From Meandrina meandrites (taxonomy: Eukaryota; Cnidaria; Anthozoa; Scleractinia; Meandrinidae): a stretch of DNA of 64,000 nt. A model generated the notes under the pieces. That model had not been told where the DNA came from. It searched no databases and saw nothing but the letters and a program-made list of their open reading frames with translations. Position 1 is the first letter of the stretch. Each line of letters starts with the position of its first letter. The stretch covers positions 40,842,804-40,906,803 of the forward strand of contig OY855904.1 in NCBI GenBank assembly GCA_963693305.1, given 5' to 3'. The position numbers were made by a program, and so were the translations under genes. Positions 11,701 to 23,885 of the stretch are shown here, one piece after another.

Positions 11701-11969
11701 AAGAGCAAACTCTATGAGATGTGCGCTATTTATGATATCACTATAATAAGACACGAATTTAAAATTTATATGCCTTTAATTTTATAATCAGACTAGAACT
11801 GAGATAACATGATGCACTGCAGAACTGGAATATCCGATTTCTGGCATGCATGCGTGACATGCAACGGCAATAAACGATTGCTGGTCGTTCTACCTTTAGA
11901 TTATAGCAATCCCTTTTGACCATTTTAACGAATATACGAAACCCGAGTAAAAACGGTGATACGATAGCT

Positions 11970-12130
11970 ACGTGCATGTTTCTGATTTTCTTGCCTCCGT
12001 CTCTCAGGGCTTGAAGTAGTGGGCAACACGGGGTCTGACTAATTTGGTTTTCATCAGCAGTTCCGCTGGTGGGACTCTTGTTGATGAGTGTGGCGTTATT
12101 CGGGGCTTGAGCTTGAGCAGAAAATGTCAC
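11970..12130 (-). repeat. Inverted-duplication homology block
   Basis: The minus strand contains CTTCAAGCCCTGAGAGACGG followed by AGGCAAGAAAATCAGAAA. This matches plus-strand 60070-60115 almost base for base. The frames on the two sides give DGGKKIRNMHVA and DGGKKIRKMHIA. The original function is not recognised; it may be the tail of a gypsy polyprotein. Confidence 0.5.
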
Positions 12131-12449
12131 AATGCTACATGTTTCCCAGTTCTATTTTCTCTTTACCATCCTTAAAGACTCTAGCCGCTCATGGAAGTTA
12201 TTTCAAACTTTAATTTTAACGACTCTTTTACGTTTGCCACACTTCTTTTCTGTCAGCCCCTGAGGAAGGTCTCTATTGCAAACCAAAACATCAAGCAATT
12301 TTGTTTAATATATTTAAGTTTTTTTTTTTTTATTTCCCAAGTTGCTTATTTTTGGTCGCCAAGCCGCTTGGATTAGTCTGCCGTAAATGCATATCATTTT
12401 AGATATTTTATTGATCCAGGTTCGTCGGTTCGTCGCTTAGTGGTCTTGT

Positions 12450-12860
12450 AGATTTTATTAGACAGGAACAGACCATAGCATCTTGAGGAGGAAAGTTGAC
12501 TCAGTGCATTGGCCTTGCCTTTTCTTGTCCTTACTGTATAGAAAATCTTGTACTCTTACGCTGCGAGGCAAGAGCTCAAAGGTAAACTCTTGGGGCAGCA
12601 GCATCCCCTTCTTGTCATTGAAGAGCCCCTCCAGCGGCCTGGGATCTGTCTGTGTGGTGACTTTCTGTCCGTACAACAACTGATAAATCGTCTTTAAACG
12701 AAGATAATGGCCAAAGCCTCTTTTTCAACAGCGGATCAGTAACCACACTCAGCGCTATTCAGTGATTTTGAAATACATCCGATTGGGCCCTCCATTTCAT
12801 CAGCCATGGTTTCCAATGCCTAGGATACCGATCGGGCTTTAATATATTTCGTTTCGATAT
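12450..12860 (-). pseudogene. Ty3/gypsy RNase H remnant
   Basis: In several minus-strand frames there are fragments reading VEKEALAIIF, YGQKVTTQTDPRPLEGLF and PQEFTFELLPRSVRVQDF. These match the RNase H 'EKE-LA-VF ... YG--V-V-SDHKPLE-IF' region of gypsy elements. Frameshifts and stops interrupt it, and no LTRs were found nearby. It is an old fragment. Confidence 0.55.
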
Positions 12861-12869
12861 CTTGATCAA

Positions 12870-15440
12870 CATAGATCGCCTCCTTTACACAACTATCTTC
12901 GTGCCCAAATCTTAAGCAAATATACCATGGGATATTTTGCTTGGTTGAAAGATTTTGTTTCAGTCGATCGGAATTACTTCGAACCTGACCCGACACGCTC
13001 CCTTTGGCAACGAGGGCTTGCAATTTTTGCTGCTGGTTTCATAATTTTACTGAAACGCTCCCGACATTTAATTTGAATCGCGTTTGTTTGATGAACATGT
13101 TTAAACCCGCTTTTGATTTCTGGAGTGGGCCCAATGCGACACGTATTTTATGATATTAATGTCGTCTTCTTTCCGTTGTATTTTTCATTCTACAAATTTC
13201 AACAACCAGTTTGAACGATTTCGTGCGATAGCTTGAAAGATGATACATGGCATAGACGTCGTCTTAATCTGCGCTTCCTTCGACAACTTGGCATTCTTTG
13301 TTTATCTTCCGGCAGGAGTCTACATCGGTGTTGCTTCTTTCCTTCACATTTCTTCTTCGTCGACCTTGCTGGCATTGTTGTCATTGGTGTGCGTCTTCTT
13401 TCCCAAGTCGATTCGATTCTTCGAAGCAATTTCAGTTGCTCAGAGACGATTTCCAGCGCTTCTTCGAATTTGTCAGCAGTCGGCGTTGAATGCGATAGTC
13501 GCTGATTCGACAGGCGAGTCTACTCCAAAGCGTGTCCTCCAATATTTTCCGGACTACCTGCGAGCTTTTTCTAAGGCAAAGGCATGAAATTACCATCTCC
13601 ACATTTTCCAGATGTTACGATTATTTTCGGAGTTTTCCGAAGATGTTCCGACGCCTTTCTAGCATTGCCGAAGAGTAGCGAAGATGATCTCACGAGTTTC
13701 AAACGTTTTGCCGAAGTGTGTAAAATTGAGTCACACATGAATAATGATGCTCTGGACTATTTTTTCGCCGAAATTGAATTGAATACAATACGTAATATTT
13801 TATTTATCCGCTTGAAGATTAGAAAATTCGAAAAGTATAGCCAAGAACAACAGGCCCCTGGTGTTTTTTTTTTTTCGGATGACCTTCTAAAGAAGCCAGT
13901 AAGGCTCAATCTCCTGTGGTGGACTGATACTCGTGGGGAAATAGCGTTGAATGCAATTTCAAAATAAATCTACCGTTTCTCGACAGAAAGATACGAGCCG
14001 ATATTTCGGCCGAAATTTCTCTTCTAAATAGAGATAGATAGTTGGATAAACTTTATTGTGTCAGGGCCACGTAGCCTGTTTACATCGCTCTTTTTTTTTT
14101 CTTTTGCCATCCCGAAATAAATACATATCAATAGTGCAGACAAAGGGATTCGATCTGTTTTTAGAAGGCTAAGATACATATCAAAGACAATTGAAAAGGA
14201 AAAGATACAGACAGCTCGCATGTTGAATTACATAATATTTGTTCATATATCTCAAGTGTGACAAAGAAATGAATAATCCTTCAAAGTGCGCTTAAGGAAA
14301 AAAAATAAAGCTTCAGTAAACACAACTATAAAGCCTGCATTAACGCGCTGGACAATTTCTTGCAAATTTTTTTGCTATGGCGAAGCGCTGCAGGACGTTC
14401 AGCTATACGCGTTTAATAAACTCCCAGGAGGTCTGGTTGAGCTGATGGCTCGACATTTTTAAATTATGATTCTTGTGAAAGTGAGAAATTATCATCGCAG
14501 GGAATTTCCAATTTAAGCAACTGGAATAAAGAAGCCTGAAAAAAAAAAATGTAACGAAAAAGAAAATGCGCAATAAGTCTGGATCGAAAAATGATTTTGA
14601 GTATATTTTTTTTCTGCTTCGGAAAGGCTTGTCCACTAAATATATCTCAATTTAAAAAAAAAAAAGGAAAACTTGACCTCCGAACCGATTTCGCAATCGC
14701 CACAGGATAGCTCTGGCGTTTCTTCTTGCGTGATTCATTTGCTAAATGCGCACGAGTCTTGCCGCGTATTGAGTCCTCGATCCCTCTCCCCTAGCGCCAT
14801 GCACACATTCTTTTTCTCGGCGTAGCCAATGTGGTAAATCGAGAAGATGTTTAAGTAACATACATTACGCAACAGGGATCTCCAATAACTGGCACGTGTA
14901 CATGGCTGTGCACGTGACTAGATTATGTAATAATTCATGTAACATTTTGTCTTCACTGAGTAAATGTTCGCCGAAACATGCATATTTTGGTCAAACATAA
15001 AATAATATAAAAAATGACATTTTAACACATTTAAGTGCCGACTCTGCTCCAGCTCGCGACTTCCGTCTCTCTTAAGACATTCCCAGCTAATGGACATACT
15101 ATATAAATTGCCCTTTTAGTAATCCGAAATGGTAAACTTCTTGGACTTTTCCTTCAACAGATTAGCCGACAGTTTTCTATTTCAACGTCATTTGTCGACA
15201 GTTTTTTGATTTGGGAACAATTGTTTCTCAGGTTTCAGGCGTTTAATTTGATCGATAAAATGTCATAGAACTCGACCAATTTTTCGGACAAAAAGTTAAC
15301 GTCTCAACATCGTAGAGTTATTCTGCCGTAGCCGCGAAACAAAGTGCAAGGAGAAATACCACAAGAAAATAAGTGAAAAATGTAAAATGCTGTTAAAATC
15401 TTATAAATGTAAACACCCGACTAAAGAAAAACTAAGCAGC
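12870..15440. other. Non-coding stretch, nothing firmly recognised
   Basis: AT-rich DNA with low-complexity runs (T10 at about 13867, A9-A13 at about 14540 and 14650). Frames at 13233-13587 and 13584-13967 are open but show no domain, codon pattern or splice context that I can support. Confidence 0.4.
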
Positions 15441-15445
15441 TTTGT

Positions 15446-16870
15446 TTGAAATTCCTACCTTGAAGGTTGTGGTGTCTCCTTTAACTTTTTTGATAAAATA
15501 CTCTTTAACCTGAATGTTCCAAGTTTGGCGTAGAAAATGATGCCCTCATTAGTAACCCTTGGTTTAAATAGCAAAATCATCAGACATTAATTGCTATCCA
15601 CCCCACAGAGATAGATGCTTTCATTAAATAAGGCAATTTATCCATTATATAGATGGAAAAATGGAAGTCTCTTAGGAAAGAATATATTATAAATTGAAAT
15701 ACGAAGAACACCTTTCGGGTTTTTAAAAAAAATGTAAAATCAAGACAATTTATATTCCTATATTTAGCTTCAGCAATAAGACAGACTTGATAGTTATTTT
15801 TATATTGAAGTTCCTAAAAAGCGGCCCATACAAAGTCTTGTATTCCCCTTCGTGCAAATTCTCACGTTTTCAAACACTGTTACGCAATATGGTCTTTTGA
15901 TACTCACAACTTGAGCTCAGACCACATGTGGGTGCCACCGGGTTTTTTAAAAATAGAAAATTATAAAATGAACTTGATTCACAGTTCTTTGATTTTAAAA
16001 AATATATTTCAGATAAAATGCTATAAAACCTTTTTTCGATTTTTTTTTTCTAATGCCAGATTGATTGCTATCTTTTTCTGATTTTTCTTTTACGATAATT
16101 GTGTTCTTTTAGCATAGGGAATTATGTTGCCTTTTTTCAAAAGGTGAACTTGAAACAAAGCAAGTACCCTAATCTGTCTACCGACAGGCAGCCCAAGGCT
16201 AAGTTGCGGTGTATGTAATCCAAGTTAAAAAAAAAAAAAATGGACAAAAAATAATTAAAAAAATGTTGCGATGCACTTGAGCCAGCGAGGATCATATTAC
16301 GTAATATAAAAGCGCTGAACATGTAAGAGATTGTATGGGAATATTTTCGATATGTTTTTGGAACAATTCTCAATTCTCCCTGCGTCTGTACTCAAACTTT
16401 TGTAATTTACAAACTTTGGTGACTTGAAGCGATTTTAGCGAGTTATCGCTTTCTAAAAGCTTTCCACACCAAAGTTATTACAAAGCTGCAATTCCCTTAA
16501 ATTGCCTCAAGTTTGCAAAGCGAGCTCACAGACAGCAGAAAATACAACATGGAAACAAGCTAATGCTTTTCCGTTGAGGATTTTTGGATTTTCCTGTTTC
16601 CTGAGATATATTGTAGATACTCCCGTACAAACTCTTAAGTTTCACCCCTATTATGTAATGATTTAAATATAACCTACGCTGGTTCACGACATATCCTTTG
16701 ACTGCCCGTCGGCAGACAAATGAATTATAGCACGGCAACTCTTCTGTTTATAATAGTTTAACAATAAATGGTTCGTGTTATGTAACCTTACGCTTTTATA
16801 ACTCTTCATGGGGTGGATAACAATTATGTAACAGATATTACTTCCTTTAACTAGATACTTTTCATTAAAC
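15446..16870. repeat. Left distal arm of the inverted duplication
   Basis: Blocks here match the reverse complement of about 57240-58200. Examples are CCTACCTTGAAGGTTG against CAACCTTCAAGGTAGG, GCTATCCACCCCACAGAGATAGATG against CATCTATCTCTGTGGGGTGGATAGC, and the GGCAGACAAATGAATT region. It shows that the duplication reaches at least 16.8 kb. Confidence 0.65.
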
Positions 16871-19800
16871 GTCTTTAGTTGTTGAGGCAGGCTGAGACAA
16901 CCAGGTATTGATAACTTTTAAAAACTAATTTCTATTTTTAAATTTAGATTCAGAAATAGACGAATTTTGAAAGATATTTTTATATTGAAGTCCCTAAAAA
17001 GCGGCCCATACAAACTCTCGTATTTCCCTACAAACTCTCACGTTTTCAAACGCCATTACGCAATATAGTCTTTGCATAATCACAACTTGAACTTGGCCTG
17101 CCTGTGATCTGCCATCGGTTTTTGAAAAAAAAGAAAAGACTAAGTTAAAAATTGAACTCGATTTGCAGTTCTTTGATTTCGAGAAATAATTCCAGATAAA
17201 AATACTGAAAAACGTTGTTTTTTTTAGTTTTTAGAAAAGGAAACTATTTTGCTTTTATTCAAAAAGGTGAACCTTAAACAAAGCAGTACTCTAATTCGTT
17301 TGTCTGCCGACAGGCAGCCCAAGATTAAGTTGCGGAGCACGTGGACCAGCGGGGATCATATTATAACGTTGCAGCGGCACGTGACAATATAGGAAATTGC
17401 AAGGGAATATTCGCGGGATAATTAACGATATATTTTAGGAAAAATTCTTAATTCTCCCTTAAGGACGGTGCCTACTTTTGTTACTGCGCACATCTTCTGC
17501 GCATCACGCAAGGTATCGATCGCACTAGACGCGCGCGCTAAGGGAATTTGCTCGCTCAAAATGACGAATTCAACATCGCGACCAAGCGCGCGACTAAAAT
17601 GCAAGAAAATTTCGGTTTCAACGAAATCCAGTTAATGGACATGCTAAACCAGGAACAGCGAAAGAGTAACATAACAGTAAGCCCTAAACGCTTATCGATA
17701 AAAATGGCTCACATTTAACAGTCTGAAACAAATCGCTAATCGCTCAAACGTAATCAGCAAACTGCTAACTACATATGGCGTAGTGCACGCGTGAAAAATT
17801 GCGCGAGAAGCAAATATTTAACTCTCTAGGGAGGGGATAAAGCGACTCCATACAACTCGTATAACTTTTAAAAATGCGTGATGACCCATACTTTTTATTT
17901 TATAAAATGGAAGTGGTAAGTCTATAGAACACATGATTAATTTTTCGTTCAGTGCAAAAATTGTTTAGGCTGTTTCACTGGCCTTGCAAGAGAGACCTGT
18001 TAGAGTCAAAAATGGCTCAAGTGCACTCGTTTTGCTAATAAAAACGTGGTTCACGCAGTTTCAAAGATAGTATTTGTTAGTTATTTTTAAGATCGTTATA
18101 TTTAATGTTGATTTTGTTCATGAAAAACCAAATTCAAAGGTAATTTGTAAGGAAATTTTATTTCCTTTTACGTTTTTTGAAAATGCCACGTCGGCACTTT
18201 TTTCAAGATTTCAAACCTAATTATCTCGAAAATTTGCTTGCCTACCCCCAATTTTCTTTTTGGATTTTAATAGCCCTTGGTAACATTTACTTCCCTTGCA
18301 TAGTCATTGGCCGGGCAAAAATACCTCGCTATTAGTAGGCACCGTCCTTAAATTACCTTAATGGCGTGTTTTGGCCGTTTGTGCAGAAACTTTGGTAATT
18401 TGAGGCGATTTTAGCGGATTATCGCTTGAGCTTTGTAGGCCTTCTAGGTTTCCACGGCAAACCTACAAAAAAGTCACAACTCGCTTAAAACGCAAAGTAA
18501 GCTCACAGACAGCACAGGAAATACATCACGGAAATAAGTTAAGTCGCGTTTTTCACGAACTCTTATGCTTCACCGCTATTATGTAATAATATTAAAGTAC
18601 CGCTATTATGTAATAATATGAATGTGATCTTAGCTGGCTCACGACATAACCTTCGTATGCCCGTCGGCAGACAAATGAATTATAGCACGGCGAGTCTACA
18701 ACCGTCAATTTATCAATAAATGGTTCGCGTTATATTTAACCTTTTAACTATTATATAACTCTTCATGGGGTAGATAACAATTATGTAACAGATATATTTA
18801 GAACACCGCCATTATGTAATAATATGAATATGAACTTTGCTGGCTCGCAAATTAACCTTCATTGAATCAGAGTCGAGTGGAGTCTTTTGTAGGTTTAACA
18901 ATAGATAAAATAAATGGTTTGTAGTCTCTTGTATTATTTAACCGTACTCGTTTATAACTCTTCTTGTAGTGGGGAGATAACAATTATGCAACCGATGCTT
19001 TCATCACCTTGAAACTTCACATAGAACTTCTTTAATTTAGTGATTGAACCACTGTAAGACGACCAGGTTTTTTTGAAAAAATGTAAAAAGAGACAAATTT
19101 ATATTACCATATTTTACTTCAAAAATAAAACAGATTATGCAATATGGTCTTTGCACACTCACAAACTGGAACTTGGAACGCTTGCGGTGTGCCATCGTTT
19201 TTTTGTTGTTTCTTTTTAAAGATAGAATATTATAAATTAAACTTGATTTGAAAGTCTCCGATTCCGAGAAATTATTCAAAATAAAAAAATGCTATTTTAT
19301 ATTATTATTATTATTTTTTAAAGTTGAGTGCTATATTTATCGGTGCGTGGAATTTTTCTTTTACCATAATTATCTTCTTTTAGCCTTGGTCATTATATTG
19401 CCTTTATTGAAAAAGGTGAACCTAAAACAAAGCAGAACTTTAACTCGCTTGTCTGACGTTAGGCAGCGCAATATTAAAAAAAAAAAAAACAATTGCGGAG
19501 CACGTGGGCCAGCGAGGATTATATTTTTTTTCGTAATAGCGGTCCGTAACAATATGAGAGATTTTATGGAAATATTTCCGATATAATTTCCATGTCTCCC
19601 TGAAATTACCTGAACGGCGTATTTCTCGCCGTCTGTACGTGATGTGATCTTTGGCAATTTGAGGCGGTTTGAGCGAGTTACCGCATTTTACTGACGTTTT
19701 CTTGGTTTCCTCACCAAACCTACAAAAAAGTCACAACTCGCTTAGAACACCTCAAATAAGCAATGTAAGCTAACGAACAGCAACATGAAATAAGCTAAGA

Positions 19801-19990
19801 CTTTTCTTTTGTTGGGGAAGGGGAGGGGGAGGGGGTATTCCTGTTTCCTAAGACATATCGAGAATATTCCCAAACAAACTGTTATGTTTCACCGCTACTG
19901 TGTAATAATATGAATATGATCTATGCTAGCTCACGATTTCCCCCCCCCCCCCCCCCCCCACTTCCTGCCGGCAGACAAATGAATCAGAGA
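16130..19990 (+). repeat. Array of diverged copies of an AT-rich dispersed repeat, about 1 kb units
   Basis: Key words recur in the same order: ACAGGCAGCCCAAGG, GAGGATCATATTA, GGCGATTTTAGCG(A/G)(G/A)TTATCGC, TTATGTAATAATATGAA and CGGCAGACAAATGAAT. Copies start near 16140, 17255 and 19395, with partial copies at about 18600 and 18790. Further copies are at 27170-28210, 57240-57720 (inverted) and 58680-59735. The family is unknown to me and has no coding capacity. Confidence 0.65.
17459..18351. mobile_element. Non-autonomous DNA transposon with TTAA target duplication
   Basis: GGACGGTGCCTACT at 17463 is mirrored by AGTAGGCACCGTCC ending at 18347, with TTAA on both sides. Removing the 885-bp element plus one TTAA rejoins CTCCC and AATTACC, matching the uninterrupted copy near 19600 (CTCCCTGAAATTACC). 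The insertion is therefore directly visible. TTAA preference points to a piggyBac- or Kolobok-type transposase acting in trans. Confidence 0.8.
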
Positions 19991-20154
19991 ACGGCGATTC
20001 CACTGTTAGTTTAACAATAGATTAAATAAATTGCTCTTATCATTTAATCGTACGCTTTTATTATAACTCTTAATGGGATAGATAATAAATAAATGCAACA
20101 GATGCTTTCATGAACTTGATACTTTATAGAACTGATGTAGTTGTTAAGGCGTGG

Positions 20155-20345
20155 TATGACCGGGGTCTGTATGGGTATTTTCGGGATCCGGAATTTGACC
20201 AAAATACCGTGCGGGATTCGGGAAAGACGCAAAATATCTAGACGGGAATCAGGATTTGACTCCTCCCCAGGAATCGGGATTCACCAAATTTGGGCACGGG
20301 ATGCCTGAGTTTTTGCTTGTCTCTTGGGAATTCGGGCAATCGTCA
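20155..20345. repeat. GGGATTCGGG-rich repeat segment
   Basis: Repeated GGGATTCGGGA / CGGGAATC words occur here and again in the same orientation at 26820-26890. They bracket the NHL-like pseudogene with its LTR insertion, and may be the two ends of one larger decayed element. No target duplication was found. Confidence 0.35.
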
Positions 20346-20954
20346 TGACCCAAACTAACCTGCGATCAGGCTTTTTTTTTTCCTTGCAAAGACGAGGGAG
20401 GGAGGGCATGATTTCAGGTTAGAACGTTCTAGTGGCAAAAGCGAATCAACCAAGCGATCGCTAAGTGGTATCTCCTTTCAAATCAAACTATATATAGTGT
20501 GCCTGGTTAATAGTTATCTAATTGAAACTATCAAGTAATCGGCAGACGAACATAGGCAAAGAGTATTTTGTTTCAAACGGATGCCAGGAAAGTGCACGTG
20601 TCGCACGTGGTGTAATAGCATACCATGAGGTCATTACTCGATGCTCGATTGCTCGAGAAGCTCTTCGCATTTATTGTAATCTTGAGGGGATTTTTCAACA
20701 GTTTAATTGCTAGATATGGCAATTGAAAGTGACCAGATATGCTAATGATGCCAGCTCTCCTTCCTTGAATAAGGCAGTCAGTTTTGGTGTCGTTCTTTCG
20801 TGCGGCCACAGACGTGTCTTCTAGCGTCAAAAAACCGCGGCGATCAACAAAGAAAATTTCAATGTTCCGCTAAGCGACGAAAACAGAGAACTCTAAAAAG
20901 AGAGAGAGAGAGAGAACTCTACAGATTCCAGAAGCACTTAAAAACCTAATTCAC

Positions 20955-21122
20955 TGGGTTGGAAGAAATCGCAAGGAGTAATGCGGCCTTGGCGAAAACC
21001 CCGAGGTCACGATTGCTAGAGAACAAACTGCAGACAGTGCATGCGGTTGAAGGAAGCCAACTACTAAAACTGGAAAAAGATATGAAGCCATCAACTATCT
21101 GCAAGCTTACTGACGGTATCAT
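20955..21122 (+). pseudogene. NHL-like pseudogene, part 1 (split by the LTR element)
   Basis: The plus-strand frame reads EEIARSNAALAKTPRSRLLE and on to CKLTDGII, where the LTR element begins. Skipping the element and one ATCAT, the same frame continues at 25442 as ACASDTMSEVCTIKF. So 21122 and 25442 were adjacent codons before insertion. Confidence 0.5.
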
Positions 21123-21246
21123 TGTCAAAGTATCTAGTCGAAAGGTGAAAACTAAAGACGCTCGAAGATCAAAGCCGAGTCCGTTTATGCGCATGCGCGG
21201 TCACGCATAACGTCCTTACAGTCACGCATAACATAATAACGTGACA
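21123..21246 (-). repeat. LTR (3' LTR of the minus-strand element)
   Basis: It is 124 bp and begins TGTC and ends GACA on the plus strand. It contains GCGCATGCGCGG. It differs from the other LTR at ACGTCC versus ACATCC. Confidence 0.93.
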
Positions 21247-21741
21247 TCTCCTCTTCTTAAGACAGTTATCAGGAAAATAAGCAATATATAAGCTTGTGTT
21301 CACTACAAACAGTTCTCTTTCACTTAAACTACTATCCGGCTTGAAAATGTCTAAACAGTTTCAATAAGGCGCTCTGGTGCTCGTTGAACCCGGTGGCTCC
21401 TTCTGACAAGTTGGTCTGCTTGTGGAATAGCGGGCTCCGGGATATCGGCCTGTGGTTCTGCTACCTGTGTTTCGATACCCATGTCCGTGTTTGATGACGT
21501 AACGGGGATTGACGCATCGCTGGCTGGTTCTCATGCTTGGTTTGTGACAGGAGGTGCTTCCTCCTTAGTCGGCAGTAGATGGATACGATTTCGACGGATC
21601 TGGGTCCCATTCGGGGTTGCCACTATGTACGAACGGGGTGCCTGGTGTTGCTTGACAACCACCGCAGGTGTCCATTCCCGCCCCCGCCTCATTCTCACCG
21701 GTTCGCCTTCATGCAGTGTGGAAAGTGGTCGGGTCCCACGA

Positions 21742-22298
21742 TCATAGAATGCTTCTGTGACTTTGCTGGCGCCACAACAATTTGTGACGAACCTGAGATG
21801 TAGACCTAGCCTGGGGTTCCAGGAGGCTCTTGAAGGTTGGTAACCTTGTTCGCAGCTTTCTGCTCATAAGTAATTCTGCTGGGGAGTCTTCCATGCCACT
21901 GATAGGGGTATTGCGGAACTCCAGCAAAGCGAGGAATGCGTCCTGCTTGGACTCATCAGCTTTCCTTAACAACTGCTTAACAGTCTGCACATTTCTTTCC
22001 ACAAGTCCATTAGACTTTGGGTAGTGTGGACTCGAAGTGACCACTTCGATCTCCCAATCACTGGCAAAATTTTTAAATTTCAAGCTGTTGAAAGGCATGT
22101 TGTCTCCGGGATACCATGGCGGGCAAACATGTCTTTCATGGTCAAGATGACTGCTTCGCTATTCTTGCTGGTGAAGCGAGCTACTTCAGGATACTTTGAA
22201 AAATAGTCAACAACGAGCAGGTAATCTCTCCCTTTATAATAGAAAATATCTGCTGCGACGGTAGCCCAGGGTCTCTCAGGGACATGTTGTGGAATCAA
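21742..22298 (-). pseudogene. Gypsy integrase, frame broken
   Basis: Two overlapping minus-strand frames together hold the integrase core. The upstream part has AADIFYYKGRDYLLVVDYFS with the first catalytic Asp. The downstream part has HYPKSNGLVERNVQTVKQLL with the catalytic Glu. Between them, at about 22085-22110, a small deletion removes residues just before the second Asp and shifts the frame. An in-frame stop also separates integrase from the zinc-finger region upstream (after 22295). This copy cannot make an intact integrase. Confidence 0.85.
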
Positions 22299-23885
22299 TT
22301 AGGGAAAGGCTCTCTCTGGTTGCTGCGTTGATACTGCTGACAAGTACTGCACTGAGATATCAACTCATCAATAGCACCGTTGATACCCGACCAAAACACA
22401 GCACTTCTGGCTCGTGCTCTGCACTTCTCTATTCCCAAATGAGCTGCATGAATGCGTTGTAGGATTTCGGGTCGCAGGCTTTGGGGAATAATTATGCGAT
22501 CACCTTTAAACATCAACCCCTCATAACAGCTTATCTCATCTCTGTAATTCCAGTAAGGCCTAGTCTCCATGGGTGTTCGTTCTTTGGTTTGTGGCCAGCC
22601 ATTCATGACAACTTTGTGCAGCTGCTGGAGTTCTGGGTCCCTCTTGGTCTCAGCTGTCAATTTGTGAAACATGGTCTCAGACAACTCTCCAGAGTCCAGG
22701 AGATGAATTTCGAACTCATCAGATTGGCCAGTATTTTCAATAGGTAAGTAAGCTCTGGAAAGTGCATCGGCTAGGACCAGATGCTTGCCCGGTAGATACT
22801 TGACCTTAACTGCATAAGGCTTTATCCTGAGAATCATCTTTTGCAGACGGAGGGGTGCTTGATGAATGGGTTTCTTCAAGATTGCTTCTAATGGTTTGTG
22901 GTCACTTTCAACTGTTATTTCATGTTGGCCGTACAAATAATCGTGAAAGCGTTCACAGCCAAAAACAATAGCCAACATCTCTTTTTCGATCTGTGCGTAA
23001 TTCTGCTGGCTCAGAGTTAGGGCTTTTGAGGCATAAGCCACTGGGCGGTCGTTTTGCAGAATGACAGCACCCACACCTTTTGAACTTGCATCAACAGATA
23101 AAGTCACTGGTTCTTCCGGGTCGAAGAACTTAAGGACTGGAGCGGATGAGATTGCTGTCTTAAGGCTTGTAAACGCGTCATCTTCTGCTTGTCCCCAGGA
23201 CCATTCAACATCCTTCTGGAGCAGCTGGCGCAGTGGAGCGCTTTTCTGAGACATGTTCGAAATGAACTTGGACAGGTAGGTTACAACACCCAAAAACCTC
23301 TGTAATTCTTCTCGATTGACTGGGACTGGCATTCCGTTGATTGCTTCAACTTTCTGGGGGTCTGGTTTGACACCATCTGCACTCAACACGTGGCCCACAT
23401 AACGAACTTCAGATACACGAAAATGACATTTTTCTCTGTTTAACTTGAGGTTGCGCTCACGACAGCGGTCCAACACCTGCCTAAGCCTCGCATCATGCTG
23501 CTCGACATCCTCTCCCCACACAACCAAATCATCCACAATAACTTCAACGCCTTCTATGTCCTGGAACAAATGGGACATAACATTCTGAAACACTTCTGGG
23601 GCTGACGCGATTCCAAAAGGCAAACGCGTGTAGCTATATCGGCCAAATGGTGTATTGAAGGTAGCTAGCTTGCTACTGTCCTTGGCTAGTTTGACCTGAC
23701 AAAAACCATGATTAGCATCAAGGACACTGAATACTTTTGCATTGGGCATTCTGCTAATGACATCTTCCACGGTCTGCATAGGAAAATGTTCGCGCATGAC
23801 AGCACGATTGAGATCGCTGGGATCCATGCATACTCTGAGCTTGTTATTCTTCTTCTTTGCAACCACCAGACTGGTACCCAGGCAG
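22295..23885 (-). CDS. pol: Gypsy pol: reverse transcriptase, RNase H and integrase zinc-binding domain
   Basis: The frame shows the RT palm motifs: RVCMDPSDLNRA, FSVLDANHGFCQ with the first catalytic Asp, TFNTPFGRYSYTRLPFGI, and VIVDDLVVWG as the YxDD-box variant with both Asp residues. RNase H follows with TLSVDASSKGVGAVI and EKEMLAIVFGCERFHDYLYG. An HHCC zinc-binding region near the end (HAAHLGIEKCRARA, CSTCQQYQ) leads into integrase. It is about 530 residues. The frame starts without a proper Met because pol is joined to the upstream gag frame by a one-base shift near 23880. Confidence 0.9.

Noticed and set aside
13233..13967. Overlapping plus-strand frames of 63-127 codons
   Set aside because: No domain, splice context or homologous copy in the duplicated arm; composition is like the neighbouring non-coding DNA.
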